This document shows, piece after piece, positions 22,181 to 33,968 of a stretch of 64,000 bases of DNA (the first letter of the stretch is position 1; each line of letters opens with the position of its first letter). The notes beneath the pieces are model-generated. The model did no database searches, was not told the origin of the DNA, and was given only the letters and a program-made list of their open reading frames with translations. Made by a program: the position numbers and the translations under genes. This DNA comes from Apium graveolens (Eukaryota; Streptophyta; Magnoliopsida; Apiales; Apiaceae), in the NCBI RefSeq assembly GCF_009905375.1, contig NC_133653.1:98527852-98591851 (forward strand). Reading direction: 5' to 3'.

Positions 22181-24733
22181 ATGGGAAAGTAAGTTTACAT
22201 ATCTAATTCAGTATATATATCCATGTTTGTAAACTTGTTTTGTAGCTAACTGATTACCATGCTTTACATGTCATATGCTAGTGGTAAGTAAGTTAGAATT
22301 TCTGATGCAATATATGAGTTCTTTGAATATTTACATGTTATATGTTTACTTTGATACAAATACTCATGATATTAATATTTATTTTAGCACACACACATCT
22401 CAATATTGTTTGCACTATGATCTAAGACCCTGTAATCTCATTTGTGATCTTATCATCATTCTGATTTATAGGTTTAGATCCTTCTTTAGATCATGTGTAA
22501 CTAGCTTGAATACTCTGTTTATATTTGTGTGACTGTTTCATGTTTCTGAGTAATTCTGTATGATTTTTGAGCTTCATACCCTAGGTAACTCTGACAACAT
22601 ATTCCTTGGTCACTCTGATTCTCTGTTTATACTAGAATAACTCTGTTTATTTTGTGCTAGAATAAATATGCAGCATGACTAGTGATAGTTATGATATGTT
22701 TGTGTTAGGAATAATTTTAATTGGTTCAGTCTTGTCTTGACTAATCAATTGGTGCATACTTGTTGGATATACTCTTGGCATAAATGATTGATCGTATGAC
22801 TTATGTGTTGACCATGTAAGTAACTCTTATGATCTTGCTATGCTTACACTCTGTTTTGGATATTAAATCTTGATATATTTCTTATACTCTGATTACCTTA
22901 TGCAAGTCTTATGAGTTTGGAACAATTTTCATCTCCTTTCCTCTATCGTGTTTATCCGTATTGGACTAACTTGAACTGTTTTGAGCTATTGAGATTTGAT
23001 TGAGTAGTATTGTCAAAAGAATTAGAAAGCATGATCATTTGAGACATCCTTCATGAATCCATATTGTGTTAAGTAAAGGTAAAAGATCTCTGATTCTTAA
23101 ATCACCCTGTTCTTGATCATAAAATTCTCTGATATTGTACTTCGGATGTTTGTGATCTTCAACACCCTCAGTAGTTTTAGGAACTGATTAAGAGCCTATC
23201 AAACCTCATTGGTTCTAGCTCAAGTCATTAGAACCAAACACTCCAAAAACATTATTCCATTACCTTACTCTGATATATTCCCCATATTTCATTCTTATTC
23301 ACTTAATTTTCTTGAGATATCAACTCAGTGAACAGATAAAATTACCGTTTGGTATTGGAGTTGTGTTGAGAATGAGGGAGATAGTGCCAAGAAGCATCAC
23401 ATAGGGAAGGAAAGGTCAACCCTACAACTCTGTCTCTCACAAAGAAGTGGAATATCTATAACTTGAGACATTTGTAAGCCCATCTTTATTCTGTCAAAAG
23501 GATATAGAGATGAAAAAGGCATATAAATAGTTACTAGGTGCATTCTCCCAAAAGAATGTTATCTATTGAAAATTCGCCTGTCAGCCAGGGCATCTGTATG
23601 AGAGTCACTAACCCTTGGTTAAAATGTTTTCAATGCAAATGTGAGATTCACACACACAAGGAAGGTATTGACGCACAATCATTATCAAACTATATCAAAG
23701 TCAATGGCAATAGGTTGAAATCATGGATCATGTTCTACTCTTTATCTCTGATCTTGAATGAGAACATATGAGCCTGGTTGATTACTCTGTTAAGTCCTCA
23801 CAGACTTTAAAAGAAATCTTTGATCCCTAATGGTATATAATAGATCATTGGTTATCTTCACAGAATTCAAATCTGGATATGATTTTCACTTAGTCAAAAT
23901 AGCAACTTGTAAATGAGGACTCAGATATCAACTGACGAGTTTATAAGGTATACTTCTTCATGGAAGTTGAGGGATATCAGGAATTCTGCCACTCAAAAGA
24001 ATCCTAATTTTCCCTCTCAGAAGGAACATTTCTGAATCTCTTGACTGAGAGTTTCCATCCTTGAAGGTGGAAGGCAACTTTTCTATGAAAAGGATTTTCT
24101 TGCAGGTACACTTGGATGTTTGGAGCTTTGAGTGAGTAACACACTGTGAGACTGAGTGACAAAAACTTGAGTGCAGAGTAGAGTGAAACACAATGTGAGA
24201 TCACTAAACAGAAATCATACACTTGCACTGTGAGAAATGGTTTATGAATGATCTTTTCACTTGGTTGGTTGATCCTAAGTTTCTAATCTGAATACATTTT
24301 GAAGGATTACTCAAATAAGGGGGAGAGATTATGATGAGATTATGGACTGATAGACTTTCTGTAACTAAGAAGAGGGATTTCTAACTTTATTGTACTAAGG
24401 AATGGATTCTTCATTTTAGGGGGAGAGAATATTGGGTTTTGGTTCTAGATTCCAAAATGTTTTCTATGTGCTTTATGGGAAGATCGGAAGATTATTGAAG
24501 ACAGTGTTTGAAAGACGTATCTATCTGCAACTTTATATAAGGGAGAGAAGAATATGTTCTCTACTAAAGCTGAATGTGTTTAGACGATGCGGTAGATATA
24601 AGATAGTATTATTTCCAAGTCCAGGATTGAAAGTTGAAAGCTGATTGAAGATTTTTGGTTAAAGTTAGTTGAGTTATCCTCCAAACTGTTTCTTCTCCAT
24701 TATTATTTGATCGTCAGGTGTGATTGTCAAATA
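22181..24733 (+). other. Long 3' noncoding region of element A
   Basis: About 2.5 kb between the pol remnant and the 3' LTR, collinear with 58480-60183 of B, but B lacks the part corresponding to about 23700-24340. It is AT-rich and without a credible frame. It contains polypurine-tract-like boxes at 24317 (aagggggagaga) and 24418 (agggggagagaa) besides the one at the LTR. Multiple such boxes upstream of the 3' LTR are a known Sirevirus feature. Confidence 0.7.
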
Positions 24734-24742
24734 GGGGGAGAT
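24734..24742 (+). other. Polypurine tract of element A
   Basis: GGGGGAGAT directly precedes the LTR start TGTTGAGC at 24743. It is the plus-strand primer site. Confidence 0.85.
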
Positions 24743-25026
24743 TGTTGAGCAATATTGAAGTTGTATGTATAACTCAACAATATTGGTTTGGATAACTCAA
24801 CATAGAAGAAGGACTTTGAAATAATCTATGTTCCACTAGAATCAGTACAGATTGTTTATTGGGCATATACACAAAAGGTTTTGTTAGCTGCAGTGAAGAA
24901 GACGTCAACAATGATTCATATGAAGTTCATTAATACGTTCAGGCATCAGAGGAATAAGGTTGGAGTCATTTGAAGAAGTTATCAGAATCAGTGTGAAGAC
25001 CTCAAGGATTCCTGGTGAAGTTGGTT
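24743..25026 (+). repeat. 3' LTR of element A, first part
   Basis: It matches the first 284 bases of the 5' LTR (4510-4793). It is cut by insertion of element B, and tggtt (25022-25026) is the target duplication. Confidence 0.95.
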
Positions 25027-27170
25027 TGTTGAGCAAGATTGAAGCTATATATTTATCTCAACAATACTGGTTTGGATAACTCAACATAGAACAAGGACTT
25101 TGAAATAATCTATGTTCCACTAGGATCTATACAAATTGTTTATTGGGTATATGCACAAAAGGTTTTGTTAGCTGCAGTGAAGAAGACGTCAACAGTGATC
25201 TATATGAAGTTCATTAATATGTTCAGGCATCGGAGAAATAAGGTTGGAGTCATTCGAAGCGGTTGTCAGAATCAGTGTGAAGACCTCAAGGATTCCTAGT
25301 GAAGTTGGTTATATTTGGTAGAAGACTTAACAGTGGTTTATACGGGTATAATACGAAGACCTGAGAGCGGAACTAGTCGTCTGTGAACCAGACCCGTGCA
25401 CGAGACGTCAGTGATCCGTGAAAGGAAACAGAGTATTATTTTTAAGGAACATTGTTAAGTGGGTTTTGTACTCGAGGAGTCTGGAAATTTATTAAAGTAC
25501 AAAATCCCGGAGATAAGAAGGCCTGCAGATACAGAGGAGTACAGCCCGAGGATTTACTGGATTTATTTTTAAATCAATGACTGATTTATTAGTAAATAAA
25601 TAAGTGAAAATCGTCTCATTTATTTATTTAATTTTAGATCACAATTTGATTTAAAATAAATAAATTAAAAATTGAATTTTTATTAAATGAATAAATTAAT
25701 CTCAAAAGATTTATTTATTTGATTTGGTATCAATATTTAGTTTTGGTAAATTAGAATTAATGTTTGAATTTTATTTAAATAAATAAATAAATTCACAGTT
25801 TATTTATTTATTTATTTATTTTAATATCAAATATTTATTTTAATTGCCAGCCAGTTAATTACCTTATTCTAATATCAAATCGAAATCGAGAAATCAGGTT
25901 CAAACAGAAAATTGACAGGACACTTCATTTTGTTGGTACAACTCGTGGGGCCCGCGTGTCTTACATATTCAAAGAAAAAGAAGCAAAAGTAGTTCAGGTG
26001 AATAAAAAAAGAAATGAAGCTAAAACATGCATGTACTGTTTTCTATTCGACAACTTCTCCACCGCGCGTGATGCGCAAGCAGTCAGCCCCTCCATCGTTT
26101 TTCTGGCGCGTACACAACAGGACCCTCCTGGCAGCTTTGTTGCGTTGATTCGAATAGAAAAGAACTTGAGTGTTTTGGATTATTTTGTGTGTATAACACA
26201 AAATGTAAACAAGTCAACAACAGGAAGTAGTTGTTGTCGCCGCAGACAAAAATTGCAAAGGCGGCTGGAATTTTTTTTCACGCGTTGATGCCACATGTGG
26301 CGACTCCTTCTCTTGGTTCTACTATGTTTTGTTTTGCACCCATTGCAATAGAAAAGAAGAGTTATACTTTAGGTCTTTGTCTCCATAGAGAAATCGCCAT
26401 AGGCGAATTAAAATATTGAAAAGGCGGCTGTTTTTTTATGGCGACTTGTTTCTCATTCTCCTGTGTATGCATGTGCATGTGATCGCCAGACAGATTTAGT
26501 AAAATATTTAAGTGCTGCTCTCTCTCTTTTCTGGTCGCCACATGATTCATTCAAAAATTATTTTAAGGCAAAGGTTGCTACACAGATATTATTGATCGCC
26601 ATAGAATTATTTTTTGCAAGCTGTACCATTTAAAACAAATGGACAAGAGGCAGCCACATAGTCTCTTTTATCTCTCCTACAATTCTACCTCTACAAAACC
26701 AATTTTTAGCAGATTGAAAAAAAAACACTTCTCAGTAAAACACCATTAAAGCTCTGCAGAATTTTTCTTGTAGAGTGGGTTGATTTCATTTATTGAAATT
26801 AAGGAGAGAAGTGATGCCCAATTTATTTCACACCATTAAAGCCTTACAAACTTGTAACACTCATTATTTAAAGCTCTCTTGATTGTATTTGATATCTTTT
26901 GATAGAATATTTGAATTTTTAGAGTGATAGATAGAACCCCAAATTGATTGCTATTATTTTGGTTCTCTCTATATTTGTTGCTTCAAATTATTTATATTCG
27001 GAGTTGTAAGCAAACCTTTACGGTTTAATTTCTTAATAAAAAGAATTATTCCGTGAATCTATTAGTGTTTGTTTATTTCATTTTCGAGGTTTATTTTCCG
27101 CTGCAATTAATTAACGAAAAATGAAAAACATACATTCACCCCCCCTCTGTATGTATATTTGGACCTAACA
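25027..27170 (+). repeat. 5' LTR of element B
   Basis: It is 2144 bases, TGTTGAGC to CCTAACA, matching 60193-62338 with scattered substitutions and small indels. AATAAA at 27035-27040 is a candidate polyadenylation signal. The C-rich hairpin ACATACA (27128-27134) / TGTATGT (27148-27154) lies near the end. The central part (about 25850-26700) is unrelated to the LTR centre of A. Confidence 0.95.
26236..26602 (+). promoter_or_regulatory. Cluster of TCGCCA / TGGCGA boxes in U3 of element B
   Basis: Around nine boxes in both orientations occur: near 26236, 26262, 26297, 26395 (a palindromic tcgccataggcga), 26421, 26439, 26482, 26533 and 26597. The 3' LTR keeps most of them at 61417-61770. The regulatory role is inferred from density and position only. 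Confidence 0.4.
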
Positions 27171-27172
27171 AT

Positions 27173-27184
27173 TGGTATCAGAGC
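27173..27184 (+). other. Primer binding site of element B (tRNA-Met type)
   Basis: TGGTATCAGAGC two bases after the LTR end, identical to that of element A. Confidence 0.92.
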
Positions 27185-27385
27185 TTGTTAATCGATATAC
27201 AGATCTGATCCGTTAGATTAGCAAGTTTTGTTGTTGATTTTGGTTGTATGAAGTCTGAGAGTGCTTTCAGTGTGTAGATCTGATTTGGGTTTGATGGTTT
27301 TGACTTGACTGGTTTGGTATTGTTGACTGACTGGGTTATCGTATTTTGAGATGGTTTATTGCAAATTTTTCTCAGATCTGAAAAG

Positions 27386-28625
27386 ATGAGTTCTCAGAAA
27401 GTTACTAGTATCAAGGTTCCTCAGTTTGATAAATCGAGATATAATCTATGGAAAAAGAAAATGCTATTGTATATTCGAGCATCGAATCCAGAGTATATGA
27501 GAGTATTGAAAGAAGGAAGACATGTGCCAATGAAGGATCATCCGGAGTTGCCTAATATGAGAATGTCATGTCCTGAAGCTGAATGGAGTGCACGTGACAA
27601 AGAACTTATAGCTCTGGATGACGGCCTGCAGCTGATTTTGGTGGATTCGATGGATGATGATATGAGTCACCAAATTATGGTCTGTGAGAGTGCAAAGCAC
27701 ATGTGGGAAACCATAGAACTGCTTATGGAAGGAACTGAAGATGTCAGGAAGAATTGATTGGATATCTTGACTTCACAATATGAGGCCTTTAAGTCCTTGC
27801 CTGGAGAAAGTATTACTCAAGTCTTTGAAAGACTGAACAAGCTGTTAAACGAATTAAGTATTCATGGTAAGACTTATCCTCAGAGAGAAGTCAACAGGAA
27901 GTTTATGCTTGTCTTACCTCACCATCTAAAGAACAAGGCTTCATATTTTCGTGAGCGTGTTGACTTCGAAACCATGACACTTGAGAAGTTGTATGGTAAG
28001 CTGAAAACTCATGAAATGAAGCAGGAACAAAGGAAAATTATCTATGGTGGAGGAATAGTTGATAGCAAGAATACTGAACTGCTCAAGATAACTGCTCTTG
28101 TAGCTAGTGGAATTAAAGAGCTTGACATTATTGCTGAAAAGCCTAAGTCTAAAGCTGAAACGCTCTTTGAGGCTGAGATGGATGATGGAAACCTCTCTGG
28201 GAGTCCAAGTGATTACTACACCACTGAGGAGCTGTAAAGTATGGAAGATCCTACTATGGCCAACTTAGCTGGGATGTTCAGTAACATCAGGTTTAGAAGG
28301 AAGCAAGGCTTTAGGGGTTCTGGAAGCAGCAACCGTGGTCGAAGGTCAAGTTCATCTTCTGGATCAGGTTACAAGACAGGGATGGTTGATAGAAGCAAGT
28401 TCGAATGTTATAAATGTGATGAGGTTGGGCACTTTGCCATTGAATGTAGGAAGCCTCAGCAGTCAAAGGATAAAGGCAAAACTTATCAGAAGAAGGACTC
28501 AGGTAGCTCAAGGAAGTATCTAGTGAAATCTTACATAGCTGAGGGGAAGAGTTGGGATGACACTGATGATGAAGAAGAGCAATATGGAAATCTTGAATTA
28601 ATGGAAAAATCTTCATCTCAGGGCA
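27386..28625 (+). pseudogene. gag: gag of element B
   Basis: The start ATG at 27386 gives MSSQKVTSIKVPQFDKS. The order is the copia gag domain (YNLWKKKMLLYI, DKELIALDDGLQLIL, ESAKHMWETIELL, FKSLPGESITQVFERL, NRKFMLVLPHHLKN), a Ser/Gly/Arg-rich basic stretch (about 28300-28390), one zinc knuckle CYKCDEVGHFAIEC (about 28408-28449), and an acidic linker into protease. In-frame stops are TGA at 27755-27757 (from CGA) and TAA at 28235-28237; the frame is otherwise continuous. It lacks the coiled-coil extension seen in gag of A. Confidence 0.9.
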
Positions 28626-29825
28626 TAAAGCAGAAGAAGGTCATGTGGATTCTGGACAGTGGATGTTCAAGACATATGACTGGAGATAGAGCCCTGCTAT
28701 CAAAGGTGGTTGGGAAAGCTGGCCCAGTGGTTACTTTTGGAGATGACAACAAAGGTTATACTACGGGATATGGCTGTTTGGAAATTGGCAATGTCATCAT
28801 TGAAGAAATATCTCTGGTTGAAGGTCTTATACACAATCTTCTCAGTATCAGTCAATTCTGTTATAAAGGATGTGAAGTGCTGTTCAAGAAGGAAAAGTGT
28901 TTGATCCCTAATCAGAAGAATGAGAAATTGACTCTCAATGGAGTTAGAAAGGGTGATTTGTTCGTAGCTGACTGGAATTCTGCAGATGGTCAAGTAATGT
29001 GTTTCTATAGTAAAGCATCTCCAGATGAAAGTTAGTTATGGCATAAGAAGCTCTCCCACTTGAACTTTAAGACCATGAATTCTTTAGTTAAGAGGGAATT
29101 GGTGAGAGGATTGCCCGAGATGGAATTCAGTCCTGATGGACTCTGTGAAGCATTTGAGAAGGGAAAGTCAGAGAGGGCATCACACAAGAAGAAGACAATG
29201 ACTGACATCACTGAACCACTACAACTCCTTCACATGGATTTGTTTGGTTCTGTCAATGTCATGTCTATGTCAAGAAAGAAATATGGCTTAGTGATTGTTG
29301 ATGACTATTCCAGATACACGTGGGTGTTATTCTAATACTCAAAGGATGAAGCACCTGATATAATTATTGATCACATCAACAAGATTGAGTTAGAAGTTGG
29401 AGTGCCTGTGCGAACAATCAGATAATGGAACAGAATTCAGAAATGCAAAGATGAATGATTTCTATGTTGAGAAGGGCAACTCAAGACAGTTTTCAGCACC
29501 AAGGACTCCACAACAAAATGGAGTGGTTGAGAGGAAGACTCGAACATTGGTTGAAGCTGCAAGGACTATGCTTAATGAAGCCAATCTTCCTACTTACTTT
29601 TGGGCTGAAGCAGTTAACACTGCATGCTATACTCAAAACAGAACCCTGATCAACAAGATATATGAGAAGACCCCTTACGAGTTAATGGCCAACAAGAAAC
29701 CATTAGTGAAATACTTTCAGGTGTTTGGAGGAAAGTGCTTTGTGCTTAAGGATGATGAGCATCTTGGAAAGTTTTATGCTAAAGCTAAAGAAGGTATCTT
29801 TCTGGGCTATTCTCTGGAGTCAAAG
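28626..29825 (+). pseudogene. Protease and integrase of element B, up to the insertion of F
   Basis: Protease: MWILDSGCSRHMTGD, with the active-site Asp codon at 28655-28657 and GPVVTFGDDNKG. Integrase: the zinc motif keeps both His (LWHKKLSHLN) but its first C-x2-C reads LCEAFEKG, so one Cys is replaced by Phe. The core has D in LLHMDLFGSV, D in QSDNGTEF and E in TPQQNGVVERK. TAG at 29033-29035 (Trp lost) and TAA at 29333-29335 interrupt it. A 5-bp loss in a short repeat near 29386-29392 shifts the frame before the second Asp. The text stops within GIFLGYSLESK at 29825 and resumes in frame at 42331. Confidence 0.9.
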
Positions 29826-32800
29826 TGTAATATCCGGGATATATCGTGTAATTATTTTTGCTAATAAATAATTAGTATATGTGTTTCGTATCTATTCTGT
29901 GAATTATTTGTTAAGTGTTAAATGTGTTTGGATGTTTAAAAATATTATTAATTGAGTATTTTAATTTTTATATGTCCAAAATAAAATATAGATAATTTTC
30001 ATATCTTCCTAATTATTTTAATGTTGATTTATGAATTTATAGAAATCATATGAATTTTATAAAATCTTTTTCCGGGTATTTAAAATCTATTTTATAAAAA
30101 CGGGAACCAACCGACGTCACCCGTTGTTACATTTTTAGAACCCGAAACTCTTCCGAGAACTCCTTCCTAACCGAATTGTAATATTCCGAGCATATTCCAT
30201 GTTTCGACTTTTTCGATCCGGTGTACGGTTTGTCCTGCGCGGGTCCCGGCGCAACATTTTCGATACAATATTCATTTCGGTAAATCAATAAAACCCGTAT
30301 TTTCGATAAACGGGAGCTTTTTATTAAACTATCCCAATTATCACCTCGTAATACGTGTAAACAGGCGCTGAGACCAAGAGCGCAGTACAAATTGTACTGA
30401 TTTGGATAATTATCCCAAAAACCGATACCGTTTGGATCAGTTTTATAAATAAACGTACCGTTTTATATCCGGAATGATCCAACGGGATACTAATTTTCCG
30501 TAATTATAAATAGCCTTTTACCGTATTTTATTTCGTATCAAAATCATTTGCAGTCAGCTAATATATAATTTTCCAGAGAAAAACCCTTAATTCATAAACC
30601 TTTCTGAGAATTAAACAGTAAAACGAAGGTGTTATTGATCTCTGTTTTCAAAGCTTAAGTAACCAAAACGAAGGATTTGGGGAGTACTATCAGATTCGGA
30701 TCTTCGTTTTACTGCAGAAACTAAGGTTTATTTTCTATATTTTTATTTAATTTCGAATTAATTTTACTAAAAATATGAATTTCTGTTCGGATGATTGTTT
30801 GTATGATTTGATGATTGCATGTCGTAGAGCTTGTTTTCCTGATGATTTTGATATATTATACGTCTGATTTGGAGTTCAATAACATGCTCAAAAGTGGGTT
30901 TAATTTTCGAATTATGAAATTAGGGTTTATAAACCGTATGAATGTTTTCAATTGAAATTTGGGGCTTTTTGATTTAGGGGTTATTAGCTGTTAATTTATA
31001 GTGGATTATGGTCCTTATGAAATTTGCAATCGATTGGTATATAGCTCGTTAAGAGAGAATGCTTGAATCGAAGGGAGTTGTGTTTTGAAAATTTTCGAAG
31101 TTCGCCGGAAACCGGCGATGTTCTTGGCCAATTTCCGGCCAGGACAGGGATGATTGATGTGTTTTGATTGCATTAATAAGTTCCTGGTAATGTGTAGATT
31201 AATTCTGGACAGTTTGGTGGCCTGAGGTGGCCGAAATCGTGTTCTCCGGCCACACTCCGGCGAGTCGACGGCGGGGCTGGCAAAATTACAAACAGGCCCC
31301 TGAAGTATTGAAGAAGAAACAGTTAGGTCCCTGAGGTTTCCAGAGTTTGCATATTTTGGATTCTTGTTTTAAAAATATTCAAAAATTATATTTCCTATTT
31401 ATTTTTATTATAAAAATTCATTTTTAATTTCTGAAAATTCCAAAAATTATTATTTTAATTCCAAAAATTATTTTTAATTTAAAAATAAATCTGAATTAAT
31501 TAGTTAATTAATTTCAGTTAATTTTTAATTGATTAATTGGTCAATTAATTCAAAAATTAATTGATTATTTGATTTAATTAATTATTAATTGATTTTAATT
31601 AATTATTTAATTAGAGTTAATTACTTAAAAATGATTTAAAAATTCCAAAAAATAGTTTCGAGCTTTAAGATATTATTCTAAATTATTTTCAGGGCTCGAT
31701 AATTATTATAAAATTGTTTTGAAGCCAGAATTGGCCAATCGAACCCTGTTTATTACTCCGAAATTGATCCATTTAATTCCGAAAAATGTTTTAAAAATAA
31801 TTTTAAATATCCGAAAGCCTATTTATGACCCGAGATTTCCTTATAAGTGATATGTCATTGATTATGTGACGTGTTATGTGTTATATGTGACTTGTTGGTT
31901 AACAGTCGGTCTATATATTCGATGTTTACTTGTCTGTTGCGTAACTTTCAATCCGTTAATTGGATTTGGGTGAAACGAAGGGTAAATAGAAGTATGTGTC
32001 GAATAGAATCGTATGGGTTGAATATTGATAGATGTTTATGATATGTGAGCAGAAGAGGCAAGACGTAGGAAAGGGAAACAGGTAGTCAAGGTATAAGACA
32101 ATGGTGATTGAAAGCGAGTGCAGTGTAATAAACTAGTACCAGGCAAGTGTTCTGAACTTTCTCGAGATATTGTATTGATTGATATTGTTGTTTTATATTG
32201 CAACTGCTTTGAAGCACTGAACCCTAAACTCTGATTCCAGTTATTGATCTTGAGCTGTAAACCTGATTCTTTCTAAACCATTGATTGTTGTATACCCGGA
32301 TATGAACCACAAATATATGATACTACTCCACAAATATATACAAACTAATTATCAAACACTGATTGCTTACACACTCAAACCATTGTATCTTATGCTTTGA
32401 AAGACCAAATCCTTGAAACCCTGAAACACTGATTCTTTTGTTATCCAATTCTTTCATTACCTAGCAACCAAGCTTTGAAATTACCTTATTGATCCTTACG
32501 AAGAATGTAACTCTTTCATTATTGAACACTCAATGTTGTTAATGATCCTATTTATTGTTTATTACTGCTTATTCTGTTATTTTGGTAGAATTAAATTGTT
32601 TTTATAAAATTGTGGACCAGATTCGTGGTCAGACCATATAATGGTCAAGTTAGGCCAATGTGTGCCTTGGATCCAGTAGTTAGAGCAGTGCTGTGTGCTT
32701 TGCTCGGGGTTAGTGCGTGACTGATCAGCAGCCTAACCTTGGTTTTTAAAATGAAAATATAATATCTAATTCTAAATCATAATCCATTATTCACTTGATA

Positions 32801-33250
32801 TCATAACCATATTTACCTGATGATCATTGTTCTCCATTTTGTCATTGTGACTTGCTGAGCTAGTTAGCTCATTTATGCGATGTTGTTTATGTTCTTTTCC
32901 AGTTAAGAAGAAACCGGTTGGTATTGAGGATCCCCAGTCCAGCGCGAGAGCTAGGGGTTCAGGTTGATCAAGTTGAGCTAGTAGGCTTCTTTTGGAATAA
33001 TTTAAGTTTGTAAAAAGTTTGTAATAATGTTTAATACTCAGTTCTGAGTTGGATAGTTGGAATTTGAACGGTTTGTAATATAAGTAAGTGTGGTTGGCTT
33101 GTGTGCATATTTTAACCAGTTGCGGTTCGTGGTAGTTGGTAAGTAGGGTCACTGCATATCATTATTATCTTTACCATTGTTATAAGCAGGTTATCAATAA
33201 GGTGTGTGTGTGGACCCCAAACTTCTGACCCGGGTTTGGAGGGCGCCACA
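29826..33250 (+). repeat. 5' LTR of element F
   Basis: It is 3425 bases, from TGTAATATCCGGGATAT to GGGCGCCACA. Compared with the 3' LTR it has about 200 extra bases near 31700-31940 and a few per cent substitutions. It ends in a two-part hairpin: TGTGG (33209-33213) with CCACA (33246-33250), and CCAAAC (33217-33222) with GTTTGG (33234-33239). An antisense frame of 121 codons at 32787-33152 is kept open in both LTRs, but most differences alter residues, so I do not call it. Confidence 0.95.
33209..33250 (+). other. U5-terminal hairpin of element F
   Basis: The outer 5-bp and inner 6-bp stems enclose ttctgacccgg. The loop core GACCC(C)G is shared with elements G and D, whose stems have different bases but still pair. 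It would lie at the U5 end of the genomic RNA, just before the PBS. A role in reverse transcription or RNA packaging is inference. Confidence 0.6.
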
Positions 33251-33254
33251 GGTT

Positions 33255-33266
33255 TGGTATTAGAGC
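33255..33266 (+). other. Primer binding site of element F
   Basis: TGGTATTAGAGC, one mismatch from the standard tRNA-Met site, four bases after the LTR end. Confidence 0.88.
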
Positions 33267-33449
33267 TACCAGTTATAAGTCACTAACACAAGCCTAGGAT
33301 TGACGGGAATGGGTAGAAGGTTAGGATTAGAAGTAAGGAATAGAAAGATAGAACGTCGAGAGGTTGAGTGCTATGATATAACATGTATTAGTGTAATTCA
33401 CGTCATGGTTCGAGATTCTTATATTGCGATATGATTTCACATAGCAGCG

Positions 33450-33968
33450 ATGGCCGACTCTTTTATCCCTGTATCAGCTGATCACTCAGAGCCTTCAGTT
33501 GGAATACCGTCTTCGGATCCACGTCATGTTGTTCCACCAGTGTTGGCTATACTACCTCCACCTATGTTGCAGCCCGTACCAATGCAGGCTATTCCACCCC
33601 CAGGCATGAGGCCACTTATTAGAGGACCCCCACCAGCTGATTCAGATTCCACTGGGCATTCAGTTGCGAGTGCCCCATTCCAGTCTACATTGCCCCCAGT
33701 TCCTTACTACCGGTATGAGGCTCTTATATTGGAGCGTGATTTCTTGTTGGCCCAGATCAGAGAGCTACAACATATTATTAGGACTACTGATGTTGATCGT
33801 GGTGTGAGGGAGCTTCGAGAGGAGATTCATGTGACACGGAGGGTTCTTGAGGCTAGGCTACATAGAGCTACACTACCTGGAAGAGGCCCTGATGCACTGA
33901 TGGGCTGGGCTACTGAGGTGATGGAGGACTTTGAGAGGCTGGTAGGATCAGAGTTTCCTTGGAGTTGA
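33450..33968 (+). CDS. Intact 172-codon ORF between PBS and gag (function unknown)
   Basis: It starts in a good plant context (gcgATGGC) and ends in TGA. Residues about 20-75 are rich in proline (VVPPVLAILPPP, MQAIPPPGMRPL, RGPPPADSDS). Residues about 88-140 have a heptad-like, Arg/Glu/Leu-rich pattern that suggests a coiled coil (LERDFLLAQIRELQHII, VRELREEIHVTRRVLEARL). It ends with an acidic, aromatic tail. No zinc knuckle, protease, RT or integrase motif is seen. It is not gag: gag starts 440 bases further on. No counterpart exists in the leader of G. It lacks stops, whereas gag-pol of F has six, but it is short enough for that to be chance. It could be an accessory particle protein or an acquired sequence. 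Confidence 0.6.
   Translation: MADSFIPVSADHSEPSVGIPSSDPRHVVPPVLAILPPPMLQPVPMQAIPPPGMRPLIRGPPPADSDSTGHSVASAPFQSTLPPVPYYRYEALILERDFLLAQIRELQHIIRTTDVDRGVRELREEIHVTRRVLEARLHRATLPGRGPDALMGWATEVMEDFERLVGSEFPWS

Noticed and set aside
32787..33152. Antisense frame of about 120 codons in both LTRs of F (also 41858-42220)
   Set aside because: About 10 of roughly 15 base differences between the two copies change residues, which is what a non-coding sequence would show. No start context or motif supports it.
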